From positions 1-16,976 of the forward strand of contig JABDDW010000032.1 of the NCBI GenBank assembly GCA_013287405.1: a DNA stretch of 16,976 nucleotides, written 5' to 3'. Shown piece after piece: positions 7,046-14,483 of the stretch (within the stretch, counting starts at the first letter, position 1; every line of letters starts with the position of its first letter). Position numbers and translations under genes: made by a program. This DNA is from Deltaproteobacteria bacterium (lineage in GTDB: Bacteria > Bdellovibrionota > Bdellovibrionia > JABDDW01). The notes below the pieces were generated by a model. It was not told the origin of the DNA. It saw nothing but the letters and a program-made list of their open reading frames with translations, and did not search any database.

Positions 7046-8428
7046 ATGAAAGCAATATTTCTTTTAGCCACAAGCCTTATTTTCACGAGTGCTACAGCAT
7101 TTTCTGCTGAAAAGCTCAGCTGTGGAGAGGTACTGGCAAAGTTAGCCATTTGGGCTCACGGAGATGATTACGCTTCGATCAAGAACGAATACAAGGGCAG
7201 CCCCACTTTTGAAAGAAATTTTAACGTGACCACGTTAGGAGGCGGCTTCAATAAATCTGTTGGAAGAGCGAGATTTTCAAATGATTCAAGCTGGATTGCT
7301 GGCGAACACGCTAATGGCACATTGGGGCTTTGGAACGTAAAAGAGCAAAAAGAAATGACCATAGCCATTCCTAACCATAGAATTTATAGCTTTGATTTCA
7401 GCCCAGATAGCAAACAGGTCATGGTACGATTTGCGGGTAAAGACGCAAGTGCCTGCTGCGGTAACGAAAATAGTATCCAGATTTACAGTTTAGAAACGGG
7501 TCAACCTATCTCTGGCCATATTCCAACTCATGGTAGTCACGCCACAGCTTACTTCTCAAATGATGGTAGGTGGCTACTCGCTGAAAATGACAATACATTT
7601 CATATTATCGACGCACAGTCCGGCCAAGACACCGGTCGTAAAATTGCCCGTGATCTTAACTTTAGAACCGATGGTGATTATGTTTTAGGTTTAAGCGGCA
7701 AAGATATTGTTAGAGTCTCGAGCCTTTCAACTGGTAAAGAGCTGGCGGTTTTGGATCTGAAAATTGACAGCCAAGTTTTCGGCGATCTTTCCGCTCGACG
7801 TGGTCTCGTTGTACTCGAGGATAATGAAGGTGGTATGCCCAAATCGAGCGGCATCCCCGTCCTTCGAGATTTAAATACTCTTGCTCCCTTACCTTTGAAA
7901 TTGGATGCTGCTGGAATTCCAAAGGATGCGAAAAGAATCGGTCCTGATCTTTCGTCGGATGGTGGATGGGTTTATGCACTTTACTATTTGAATGAAAAGC
8001 CCGTTGGAGTTTCTTGGGAAACCACAACTGGAAAACAAGTCCATCGAATTGCTGATGCCTCGGTACATCCTGTATACACGGAAGATGAAGAGTGGGGCGC
8101 TATCGGAGTTGAAAAACGCTCTCGAGATAGTGACCGAGAAGAAAAAACAACCACAGTATTTAGTCGTTCAGGTGCCACGCGAACATTTCCAGGTAGTCCC
8201 TTGGGTTTCTTAGGAACGATCCTTGTGACCGAGGTTCAGAACAATCTCGCTCATCACCTTGCTTATTATTTCAATGACATCACCACAGGTAAAACTGCAA
8301 AACTAGATAACCAGGGTCATGAACTTTCCATAGCCCCAGACGGAAGTCGGTTTTTCTTTACTGATGCTGGTGCACTTAAACTCTATGAAACCAACCCTAG
8401 AGCTATCCCGCGTCCAAATAGACACTAA
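7046..8428 (+). CDS. exported WD40-like beta-propeller protein
   Basis: A 460-residue protein with a Sec signal peptide (MKAIFLLATSLIFTSATAFSA, cleavage near residue 20). The mature part has repeated blades of the form FSNDSSWIAGEHANGTLGLW, DFSPDSKQVMVRFAG, YFSNDGRWLLAE and ISIAPDGSRFFF-like ends, typical of WD40/PD40 propellers. Such proteins act as periplasmic or surface scaffolds or sensors; no catalytic residues are seen. A CC pair (SACCGNE) lies near residue 139. GGAG in the leader supports the ATG. It has its own 198-bp upstream region with a palindrome and no close neighbour in an operon, so it is probably a separate transcription unit. A specific function cannot be assigned. Confidence 0.75.
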   Translation: MKAIFLLATSLIFTSATAFSAEKLSCGEVLAKLAIWAHGDDYASIKNEYKGSPTFERNFNVTTLGGGFNKSVGRARFSNDSSWIAGEHANGTLGLWNVKEQKEMTIAIPNHRIYSFDFSPDSKQVMVRFAGKDASACCGNENSIQIYSLETGQPISGHIPTHGSHATAYFSNDGRWLLAENDNTFHIIDAQSGQDTGRKIARDLNFRTDGDYVLGLSGKDIVRVSSLSTGKELAVLDLKIDSQVFGDLSARRGLVVLEDNEGGMPKSSGIPVLRDLNTLAPLPLKLDAAGIPKDAKRIGPDLSSDGGWVYALYYLNEKPVGVSWETTTGKQVHRIADASVHPVYTEDEEWGAIGVEKRSRDSDREEKTTTVFSRSGATRTFPGSPLGFLGTILVTEVQNNLAHHLAYYFNDITTGKTAKLDNQGHELSIAPDGSRFFFTDAGALKLYETNPRAIPRPNRH

Positions 8429-8493
8429 CATCCACCCTGGGGATTACTAAAGTAACCCTTTGCTGATGCCGCTCAGGCGCTCATAATCAGGGT

Positions 8494-8928
8494 ATGAAGC
8501 CAAAGTGTAATGCCATGAAAGAGGACGGGGAAGCTTGTCAAGCAATTGCCATTACAAACTCCCCATATTGTTTTTTCCACGACCCTCAAAAGAAGGTCGA
8601 ACGTGAACAGGCCAGTGCGCTGGGTGGCTCTAAAAATCGAGCCGCCGTTCTTCCATCACACAGCGAATATCTTCCTACTGCAAACGCTGAAGATATTCTA
8701 AAACTTATCGGAACTGCAATTCACCATGTACGAACAGGTCAGCTTGATCCTCGCATTGCAAACTGCATTGGTTACCTCTCTGGCATTGCCCTCAAGGCCA
8801 TTGAGCAGGGCAAAACTGAAGAACGCATTGAAGCACTTGAAGCCGCCATTAAAAATAATATTGGGAACGTGGAAAAAGATTTTAGTCGGCACGATGACCA
8901 GGTATTCTCATTTGAAAATCGGGAGTAG
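8494..8928 (+). CDS. Cys/His-motif protein, first gene of a coupled pair
   Basis: A 144-residue protein. The N-terminus has C-x9-C-x11-C-x2-H spacing (Cys5, Cys15, Cys27, His30, in CNAMKEDGEACQAIA and YCFFHDP), which looks like a small zinc-binding knuckle. Residues 30-60 are Lys/Arg-rich. The second half (EDILKLIGTAIHHVRTGQLD, then PRIANCIGYLSGIALKAIEQGKTEERIEALEAAI) is helical and matches a pattern I recall from many hypothetical proteins in bacterial mobile regions. DNA or RNA binding is likely but unproven. The next gene starts 3 nt after its stop, with GGGAG inside this gene's end, so the two are probably co-translated. Confidence 0.7.
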   Translation: MKPKCNAMKEDGEACQAIAITNSPYCFFHDPQKKVEREQASALGGSKNRAAVLPSHSEYLPTANAEDILKLIGTAIHHVRTGQLDPRIANCIGYLSGIALKAIEQGKTEERIEALEAAIKNNIGNVEKDFSRHDDQVFSFENRE

Positions 8929-8931
8929 AAA

Positions 8932-9687
8932 ATGGGATCAAATCAAAGGCTTCATAAAATTGAAACGTCACTCACGCCTCAACAGGCCATTCTGCTTTGG
9001 ATAAAAGAGGCCCATTCTCATCCCACCTTGGAAAGTTATGCAAAATGGCTTTCAGAAAATCCTGAAACAAGATCACCATTTCGCTTTGGCGAAAAAGCCA
9101 TAGACGCAATTGAAAAATCGGCCAGCCGTCAAAAGCAACATGACACAAGACAAATTGTTTCTCAGGCGATGCAAGAGTATGAGTTTCTGTATCATCTCTT
9201 CTTAGACACAAATGTCCATTTTCATACCACAGCCAGAGAAAAATCTCTTTGGTCGCAATTACTTTTGGAGCGGATCAAAATTTTCAAAGGGGTTGAGGCC
9301 GAGATCGACATGGAGGACGTTTCATATTGGAAAGAATTATTTTTAGGATTTTATGCCGAGACTTATATTGAAAGTGCAACATTAAAGCTTCTGAGCCAAA
9401 AGCACTACTCTGGCAATGGGCTACTCTTTCAAGACTTGGTTTTTCAAATGGAGTGCAGATTAAGATTGGGTCATTTTCTCCATGAAACTTTTAATGATTT
9501 TTGTCATGACCGAAGTGATATCACCCCTATTGATTTGACCACTTTTGAGAGTGGACTTCATACCCATATTAACCAAAAACTCAAGGCCATGACAGCTTTG
9601 GCCAGGGCAGAGGTTCTGGTAAAATGGGGCCGCCGTGAAGATGGCGTTGCCCTTGTAGAAAAGCATCTCTTCAGTCCCGCTGTTTGA
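8932..9687 (+). CDS. helical protein of unknown function, partner of the Cys/His-motif protein
   Basis: A 251-residue, mostly helical protein without signal peptide. It opens with a segment (RLHKIETSLTPQQAILLWIK, then EAHSHPTLESYAKWLSENPE) that I associate with a family repeatedly found next to the small Cys/His-motif protein in environmental genomes; this is recall, not search. Further on, the central helices contain several Trp and Phe residues, and the tail KWGRREDGVALVEKHLF is basic. No catalytic motif is recognised. ATG at 8932 with GGGAG at 8920-8924 is a clear start. The pairing suggests a two-component complex, possibly involved in maintenance of the mobile region. Confidence 0.7.
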   Translation: MGSNQRLHKIETSLTPQQAILLWIKEAHSHPTLESYAKWLSENPETRSPFRFGEKAIDAIEKSASRQKQHDTRQIVSQAMQEYEFLYHLFLDTNVHFHTTAREKSLWSQLLLERIKIFKGVEAEIDMEDVSYWKELFLGFYAETYIESATLKLLSQKHYSGNGLLFQDLVFQMECRLRLGHFLHETFNDFCHDRSDITPIDLTTFESGLHTHINQKLKAMTALARAEVLVKWGRREDGVALVEKHLFSPAV

Positions 9688-9726
9688 GTTTGCCATCTCC
9701 ATCTTTGTTGTTGTATTCCTGCACGG

Positions 9727-10770
9727 ATGGTTTCCAATGAGTATAGTGAACAAGATTTTAAGTTGAAATCCCGCGACCCAGTTAAACTTGACTGGGCTAT
9801 CGAAAAGCTCATGCTTCTTTCTGGTCCAGAGGAAAAAAGGAAAGTCAGATTTTGCCAAACAGTGAGGGCGCTATCAAAAGAACCTGGAAATTTGGAATTA
9901 TATCCAAATAATAACACCGGCCACGAACCGACAAAAACTCTGCCAGATAGCCAATATGAACTTCAATATAAACTCGCGTGGGATGCTTTTGAAACGAGCT
10001 TTAATGAGGTGTGGCCAAAAATAAAAAAAGATAAAAGTACAAGCTCCAAATTTAAGCTGCTTGTTGCAGATGAATACCTAAAATTCTTTGCACGCAATCA
10101 TTTTTCTTACACTGAAATTGGCGAAAGAAAGTACAAGCTGGTGTCTTCAAGTTTCCTTTTTTCAGATATTGAATTGTGCCGTCCCAACTGGCCCATGACA
10201 GACAAAGAGCGCGACATTATTGAGGAGCTGAGAGATATTCGCTTCAGATTGGTGCAACATATTCGGGATGATGTTGAAGTTCTCTACAGAAAAGGCTCTA
10301 AAAAGAATAAGAATTATTTTCTCAGGTCCCCCAAGCCAAAAATTTCATATCACGTTGCGCTCTCTGTCCTTTTGGACTCATTTTTCTGCGTGCCATTTAA
10401 AGTTCACCTTCGAGAACTGATTTCATCGGGCTATTGTCAGATCAATCAGAGAAGAATACCAGACTTGCTTCGTGTAAAACCGTCAGATTTTGGAAATGCT
10501 TTTTTTTTGATTTCAAATGACAGATCACCAGCACCCAAAAATAAAAATGCAAGGAACGCAAATCAACTTCGCAAAGATCTTTTGTTTGCATACCTTTTTT
10601 CTTACTTAGCAGTAGCCCAGAGTGAAAAACTAGGTATCGAGTCATTACCGTCTTACAAGAGTAGTATTCTAGAAATGACCCAACGGCTTTTTCAAAACTT
10701 CCATTACGCTCCTGTGACCACAGGCCAAATTAAGAATTTTGTCCAAGAATTAAGCCTTAGACCCAAATAG
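9727..10770 (+). CDS. unrecognised 347-residue protein
   Basis: A long open frame with plausible composition, basic and largely helical, without signal peptide or membrane segments. I do not recognise a family. The only motif worth noting is RFRLVQH (Arg172 to His178) inside a helix-like stretch EELRDIRFRLVQHIRDDVEV, which vaguely resembles the R-x4-6-H signature of HEPN ribonucleases; the surrounding fold is not clear and this may be chance. The ATG at 9727 has no strong Shine-Dalgarno and no alternative upstream start is in frame. It lies 39 bp after the helical partner gene and 171 bp before the polymerase operon, so it may be the last gene of the upstream unit. Confidence 0.6.
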   Translation: MVSNEYSEQDFKLKSRDPVKLDWAIEKLMLLSGPEEKRKVRFCQTVRALSKEPGNLELYPNNNTGHEPTKTLPDSQYELQYKLAWDAFETSFNEVWPKIKKDKSTSSKFKLLVADEYLKFFARNHFSYTEIGERKYKLVSSSFLFSDIELCRPNWPMTDKERDIIEELRDIRFRLVQHIRDDVEVLYRKGSKKNKNYFLRSPKPKISYHVALSVLLDSFFCVPFKVHLRELISSGYCQINQRRIPDLLRVKPSDFGNAFFLISNDRSPAPKNKNARNANQLRKDLLFAYLFSYLAVAQSEKLGIESLPSYKSSILEMTQRLFQNFHYAPVTTGQIKNFVQELSLRPK

Positions 10771-10941
10771 TACGCATGACGCAGATGCGCCATAAAGGAT
10801 CAATTCGCTGATTCTACTGCAGTTTCCTTCCAACTAAATTTTCCGCAAGTCCGTAAGTTCAGTGCCCCCAGAAAACAACAATAAATCTCCACGACTCATT
10901 TTAGGCTGTGCTTCCGAAAAACAATTTTACAGGAGGCTCAA

Positions 10942-11142
10942 ATGCAAAAACTAAAAGACCTACTCAAACAAAGGGGAGTTGCCCAGGTAGAACTGGCTGC
11001 CCAGTTGGGGATCAGTGACGGTTCTGTATCTAAGTGGCTCAACTGGGGTTTCCCTATCCCAGAAAAGCATCAGGAAAAAATTTGTAAACTTCTCAAATGT
11101 AGCCCAGAGATTTTCAAGGGCCAAGTGGGAGGTGCTAAATGA
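10942..11142 (+). CDS. Cro/C1-type HTH DNA-binding protein
   Basis: A 66-residue single-domain protein. Residues about 13-34 (VAQVELAAQLGISDGSVSKW) form a canonical helix-turn-helix of the XRE/Cro family, with the Gly in the turn and a recognition helix SDGSVSKWLN. AGGAGG at 10931-10936 gives a strong start at 10942. As the first gene of the polymerase operon it probably regulates that operon, perhaps by binding the 171-bp region upstream, although no clear operator was identified there. Its last codons (QVGGAK) encode the GGGAGG ribosome site of the next gene, with which it shares an ATGA overlap. Molecular role secure as family; target inferred. Confidence 0.85.
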   Translation: MQKLKDLLKQRGVAQVELAAQLGISDGSVSKWLNWGFPIPEKHQEKICKLLKCSPEIFKGQVGGAK

Positions 11143-11336
11143 ATACTCACTTAAAAGATAAAGGAGCAAATAAAAATACACTCAAAGTGCCCATCTTTGA
11201 ACTTGCTCAATTTCATCTCCCACCAGAGTTCTTCAAAAATTGCGGAGATAAGAAAACTTTTACTACAATCTCTGCAAAGAAACCTGATCGCATGGAATTC
11301 GTTCAATTTCTCCATCAAGCGGGAGGTGAAAAATGA
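11122..11336 (+). repeat. diverged direct duplication including the ribosome site (period 194 bp)
   Basis: CAAGTGGGAGGTG then CTAAATGA (11122-11142) and CAAGCGGGAGGTG then AAAAATGA (11316-11336) are near-identical and 194 bp apart. Each places GGGAGG before an ATG that overlaps the upstream stop. The coding segments that follow are also related (see the two genes), so a whole gene-start unit was duplicated in tandem. Confidence 0.6.
11139..11336 (+). CDS. 65-residue paralogue of the N-terminus of the next protein
   Basis: A small basic protein (MNTHLKDKG then LKVPIFELAQFHLPPEFFKN, then DKKTFTTISAKKPDRMEFVQ). Residue by residue it aligns with the first 65 residues of the following 199-residue protein: MTTHL at the start, F-x-L-x-x-F-x-L-x-x-x-F in the middle, and the shared K-K-x-x-T-T-I-x-x-x-K-P-x-R-x-E-[FY]-V core. 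It ends where the larger protein continues into its main domain. It overlaps its neighbours by 4 nt on each side. It could be a functional regulator that competes for the same partner, or a decaying duplicate. Not recognised outside this context. Confidence 0.7.
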   Translation: MNTHLKDKGANKNTLKVPIFELAQFHLPPEFFKNCGDKKTFTTISAKKPDRMEFVQFLHQAGGEK

Positions 11337-11932
11337 CAACCCACTTGAACGGCAAAGAACCTGGAAGTGACGCTGCTAAAACTGAAGGATTTGATTTATC
11401 ACGATTCCGTCTTACACAAAATTTTGTGGAGAAGGCCGGAGTCAAGAAGAAGCTAACCACAATTCCGATTAGAAAACCTAACCGCCAAGAATATGTTCGT
11501 GTGCGACTAGGGTCAGAGTGGCGTTTAGAAACTGCCGTCATTGAGCTCAAGGAAGAGAATGAAACATACCTTGTCGCCCCAGAGCTGTGGTCGGAGCTCC
11601 CAGGTGAAATCGTTCCAAAGGTTTTGTTTATGGCAATAACTCGCCAAAATGTGCCTTTGCTTTGGCCCATCAAAATGCCAGGCGAAGACGGACGCATGGA
11701 CAATTGGAATCGTTCCGCCCTCGATGCTGCTGAATTAGCTACTCGAAAGTGGATTCGCCTCACTGCCAATCGTTCTCTCGGTGCTTATGATATTTTTGAG
11801 AGCACCGGCGACCTTCCTGAGCCAGAGTGGCCGGATGATACTCTCCAAGAAATTGTTAAAATCGCCTTTCGCGGTCTTATTATCGAAACGATGGATCATC
11901 CGGTCATTCGCAGATTGCGAGGTGGCCTGTGA
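11333..11932 (+). CDS. conserved hypothetical protein coupled to the exonuclease
   Basis: A 199-residue soluble protein. The N-terminal 65 residues duplicate the preceding small protein. The main domain has a distinctive set of motifs (ETYLVAPELWSELPGEI, LFMAITRQNVPLLWPIKMPG, NWNRSALDAAELATRKWIRL, SLGAYDIFE, LPEPEWPDDTL, DHPVIRRLRGG) that I recall as a conserved family of unknown function usually sitting beside stand-alone family A polymerases in mobile regions. That association is memory, not a database result. The exonuclease starts at GTG inside its stop (GTGA overlap), so the two are made together and may form a complex. GGGAGG at 11321-11326 drives its start. A DNA-polymerase accessory role is inference. 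Confidence 0.75.
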   Translation: MTTHLNGKEPGSDAAKTEGFDLSRFRLTQNFVEKAGVKKKLTTIPIRKPNRQEYVRVRLGSEWRLETAVIELKEENETYLVAPELWSELPGEIVPKVLFMAITRQNVPLLWPIKMPGEDGRMDNWNRSALDAAELATRKWIRLTANRSLGAYDIFESTGDLPEPEWPDDTLQEIVKIAFRGLIIETMDHPVIRRLRGGL

Positions 11933-12465
11933 TATCACTTGGACAAAAATGTTTTGACCAGGTTTGGTTCGGCGATTTTGAATTCTCTGCCCCACCTGGT
12001 AACAGACCTGATCCCTTTTGTCTTGTGGCGAAAGAATTGCTTACAGGACAAAAGATAAAACTCTGGGAAGATGAATTAAAGTCCCTAGTAAGGCCACCAT
12101 ACCCCACCGATTCAAAATCACTGTTCGTCGCATATTACGCAAGCGCGGAGATGAGCTGTCATGCGGTTCTCGGTTGGGAGTTCCCAGAGAATGTCTTGGA
12201 CCTCTTCACAGAATTTCGTGTCGCAACTAACGGCAAAACTGTTCCGTGTGGCAATGGCCTATTGGGTGCACTAGCCCACTATGGCCTACCTGCCATTGAT
12301 TCAGCAGAAAAAGATAGCATGAGGGACCTCGCTATACGCGGCGGTCCCTTCACCGATGAAGAAAAGCGGAACCTACTTTCTTATTGTGAAAGTGACGTGA
12401 TTTCGTTGATGGGTCTATTTCTTAAAATGAAAAATGACCTGGGTCACGAGGGGGTGCTGTTATGA
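11929..12465 (+). CDS. stand-alone DnaQ-like 3'-5' exonuclease, proofreading partner of the polymerase
   Basis: A 178-residue exonuclease-fold protein. Motif Exo I is DFEF (Asp16, Glu18) and Exo III is Y-C-E-S-D (Tyr152 to Asp156), both intact. The usual Exo II aspartate appears replaced by glutamate in AYYASAEMSC (Glu74). The fold corresponds to the exonuclease domain of Pol I-type enzymes but ends before the polymerase domain, which is encoded by the next gene with a 4-nt ATGA overlap. The start is a GTG at 11929 overlapping the upstream stop; GAGGTGG just before it fits a ribosome site. It is expected to remove mispaired 3' nucleotides as a subunit with the polymerase. Activity with the substituted Exo II residue is unproven. 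Confidence 0.82.
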   Translation: MISLGQKCFDQVWFGDFEFSAPPGNRPDPFCLVAKELLTGQKIKLWEDELKSLVRPPYPTDSKSLFVAYYASAEMSCHAVLGWEFPENVLDLFTEFRVATNGKTVPCGNGLLGALAHYGLPAIDSAEKDSMRDLAIRGGPFTDEEKRNLLSYCESDVISLMGLFLKMKNDLGHEGVLL

Positions 12466-13796
12466 AAAAACATCGCCGCATTGAACATGCCCTTCTTCGT
12501 GGGCGTTACATGAAGGCCGCTGCCCTCATAGAGCATTATGGTATTCCCATCGATACGGTTGCTTTGAAAAAGCTCCGTGAAAATTGGGAATCAATTCAGG
12601 ATTCACTCATCGCCAGAATTGATGCTGATTTTGGGGTTTTTGATGGCCGCACTTTTAAAACCGACCGTTTTGCTCAATATCTTTCTTCTAAGGGAATGTC
12701 ATGGCCACTTTTGCCGTCGGGCAAGTTGGCGTTGGACGACAGCACATTCAAAGACATGGTGAAGGTCTATCCCGAGCTCATTTCAATTCGGGAGCTTCGG
12801 ACTTCGCTCTCCCAAATGAGACTGAGTGATCTGAGTGTCGGATCAGATGGGCGCAATCGTTGTCTCCTCTCTGCCTTCAGAAGTCGCACAGGCAGAAACC
12901 AGCCAAGCAATGCCAGATTTATTTTTGGAACTGCTGTTTGGCTCAGAGGATTGATCAAGCCACCACCTGGATTTGGATTGGCCTACATTGATTGGAGCCA
13001 GCAAGAATTCGGAATTGCAGCAGCACTTTCTGGTGATGTGAAAATGATTGAAGCCTACGCCAGCGGCGACCCATATTTGGCATTTGCGAAACAGGCTAAA
13101 GCAATCCCGCCCAATGGAACCAAACACACACATGGTGCAATTCGAGATCAATACAAAGCGTGCGTGTTGGCGGTTCAATATGGCATGGGGCCAGTATCAT
13201 TGGCTGGTCGAATCGGTAAGTCTGTCGCTGAAGCCCGTGAGCTTTTGAGAATTCACAAAAGCACTTATCCAAAATTTTGGAAGTGGTCAGATGCAGCTGT
13301 GGATCACGCCATGCTCAAGGGCTATTTAACGACAACCTTCGGGTGGATGGTTCAAACAGGAACTCAAGCCAATGATCGGTCACTGAGAAATTTCCCCATG
13401 CAAGCCAACGGTAGTGAAATGCTGCGCCTAGCTTGCTGTCTCGCCACCGAGAGGGGAATCAGAGTTTGCGCCCCTGTGCATGATGCCATTCTAATTGAGG
13501 CACCGCTCAAAGAAATTGATTCGGTCGTTTCACAGACACAAGAAGCTATGGCCGAAGCCAGTGGAATTATTCTCGACGGATTTAAACTTAGGTCCGATGC
13601 AAAATTGATTTGCTACCCCAACCGTTACGAGGATGAGCGGGGAAAGCAAATGTGGGAAGAAGTTTTTCAACTTATCAATCAAGAAGAAAAAGAACCTGTT
13701 CACGGGCAAGAGTCTCAACCTACTGCCAATGAACAGGCTCATGTTCATTCACGAACAACCGATTCTTCTTATCACTTCTTATTAGGGGGATCTTAA
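12462..13796 (+). CDS. stand-alone family A DNA polymerase (PolA-like polymerase domain)
   Basis: A 444-residue protein with the family A palm/fingers: SRTGRNQPSN (about 141-150, the T-G-R motif), motif A LAYIDWSQQEF (catalytic Asp177), motif B R-x3-K-x3-L-x3-Y-G (Arg228, Lys232, Leu236, Tyr240), NFPMQANGSEM (310-320) and motif C CAPVHDAILIE (catalytic Asp341). There is no 5' nuclease domain, and the 3'-5' exonuclease is a separate upstream gene. Compared with E. coli Pol I the O-helix Phe762 position is Leu and the Glu after the motif C Asp is Ala. A roughly 50-residue polar tail follows the palm. It probably replicates or repairs the mobile element; primer source and helicase are not visible here. 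Confidence 0.9.
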   Translation: MKKHRRIEHALLRGRYMKAAALIEHYGIPIDTVALKKLRENWESIQDSLIARIDADFGVFDGRTFKTDRFAQYLSSKGMSWPLLPSGKLALDDSTFKDMVKVYPELISIRELRTSLSQMRLSDLSVGSDGRNRCLLSAFRSRTGRNQPSNARFIFGTAVWLRGLIKPPPGFGLAYIDWSQQEFGIAAALSGDVKMIEAYASGDPYLAFAKQAKAIPPNGTKHTHGAIRDQYKACVLAVQYGMGPVSLAGRIGKSVAEARELLRIHKSTYPKFWKWSDAAVDHAMLKGYLTTTFGWMVQTGTQANDRSLRNFPMQANGSEMLRLACCLATERGIRVCAPVHDAILIEAPLKEIDSVVSQTQEAMAEASGIILDGFKLRSDAKLICYPNRYEDERGKQMWEEVFQLINQEEKEPVHGQESQPTANEQAHVHSRTTDSSYHFLLGGS

Positions 13797-13800
13797 TACT

Positions 13801-14241
13801 ATGAATAAGCGTAAAGACAAACGAAATAAAATTCCACTACCTCACCATAAAGATGGTGAGCAGTTTATCAAAGGACCATTGCCAGAAAATTGGTTAGCGC
13901 AAGCATCTCACCTCCCAGGTAAATCCCTAAATGTGGCCAATCTCATTTGGAAACGCGCTGGTATGTCGGGGACTGCCGAAGTCACGTTGCCAAAACATGA
14001 TTTGGTTAAGTGGGGTATTCACCGCAACGCTTTTTATCGGGCATTATTTTGGCTCGAAGATGCGGGGCTGATTATAACAATCCGCCGCCGAGGAGCTTCA
14101 ATAATCATCACGATTCTTGATCCACCAGCTGTTCCACTACCTGTGTCTCTCCATGAGCGAAAAGTGGAAATGATGACGGGTCAGCTCAACCTATTCGGAG
14201 ATCAAGCCGCCAACCCCTCAGAAGTGAGAGGTCCGTCATGA
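13801..14241 (+). CDS. winged-helix DNA-binding protein
   Basis: A 146-residue basic protein. The pattern FIKGPLPENWLAQASHLPG, KSLNVANLIWKRAG, then LPKHDLVKWGIHRNAFYRAL, FWLEDAGLIITIRRRGAS fits a winged helix, with a recognition helix followed by a beta wing. I recall the GPxPxxWLxxAxxLPGKxL signature from a family common in mobile regions next to excisionase-like genes. It starts 4 nt after the polymerase stop with AGGGGGA upstream, and its own stop overlaps the next start by 4 nt. Likely roles are replication initiation or regulation of the element; which one cannot be told. Confidence 0.75.
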   Translation: MNKRKDKRNKIPLPHHKDGEQFIKGPLPENWLAQASHLPGKSLNVANLIWKRAGMSGTAEVTLPKHDLVKWGIHRNAFYRALFWLEDAGLIITIRRRGASIIITILDPPAVPLPVSLHERKVEMMTGQLNLFGDQAANPSEVRGPS

Positions 14242-14474
14242 TTGACAACAACTACAAGACTGGTGGATTGTCTGTTCTTTCAAGCCGATCTTTGACAACT
14301 GAAAAATTTGGGCAATCGCCTGAAAAATCGCCGTGGATGAATGCGAAATCCGCCGCCAATTATTTACAAACAACGGTGGGTGGAATTCGCAACCTTGTTT
14401 ATCGTGGTCGGCTTATTCCATATAAGCCTTTTGGACGATTGCTTTTTAAGCGTGTCGATCTTGACTGGACGTAG
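14238..14474 (+). CDS. excisionase-like HTH protein, probably 3'-truncated
   Basis: A 78-residue protein whose C-terminal half (WMNAKSAANYLQTTVGGIRN, then LVYRGRLIPYKPFGRLLFKR) is the HTH_17/excisionase-type DNA-binding domain: a helix-turn-helix followed by a Lys/Arg-rich wing. Family members normally carry on for a few residues after the L-F-K-R-x-x-L-D motif; here the frame reads VDLDWT and stops at TAG. Sequence immediately after resembles an insertion element end, so the native C-terminus may have been replaced. Its ATG overlaps the upstream stop. Excisionases bend DNA at attachment sites and often precede an integrase gene, which is not visible here. Confidence 0.7.
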   Translation: MIDNNYKTGGLSVLSSRSLTTEKFGQSPEKSPWMNAKSAANYLQTTVGGIRNLVYRGRLIPYKPFGRLLFKRVDLDWT

Positions 14475-14483
14475 TGAAGTCTA

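Noticed and set aside
8444..8455. TTAC-N4-GTAA palindrome resembling a LexA-type site
   Set aside because: The Bdellovibrio LexA motif I recall has a 3-nt spacer. The site also fits a weak hairpin after the beta-propeller gene, and no SOS gene is adjacent.
10773..10789. CGCAT-N7-ATGCG inverted repeat before the polymerase operon
   Set aside because: The arms are short, the loop is long and there is no T tract or second copy; this is not distinguishable from chance.
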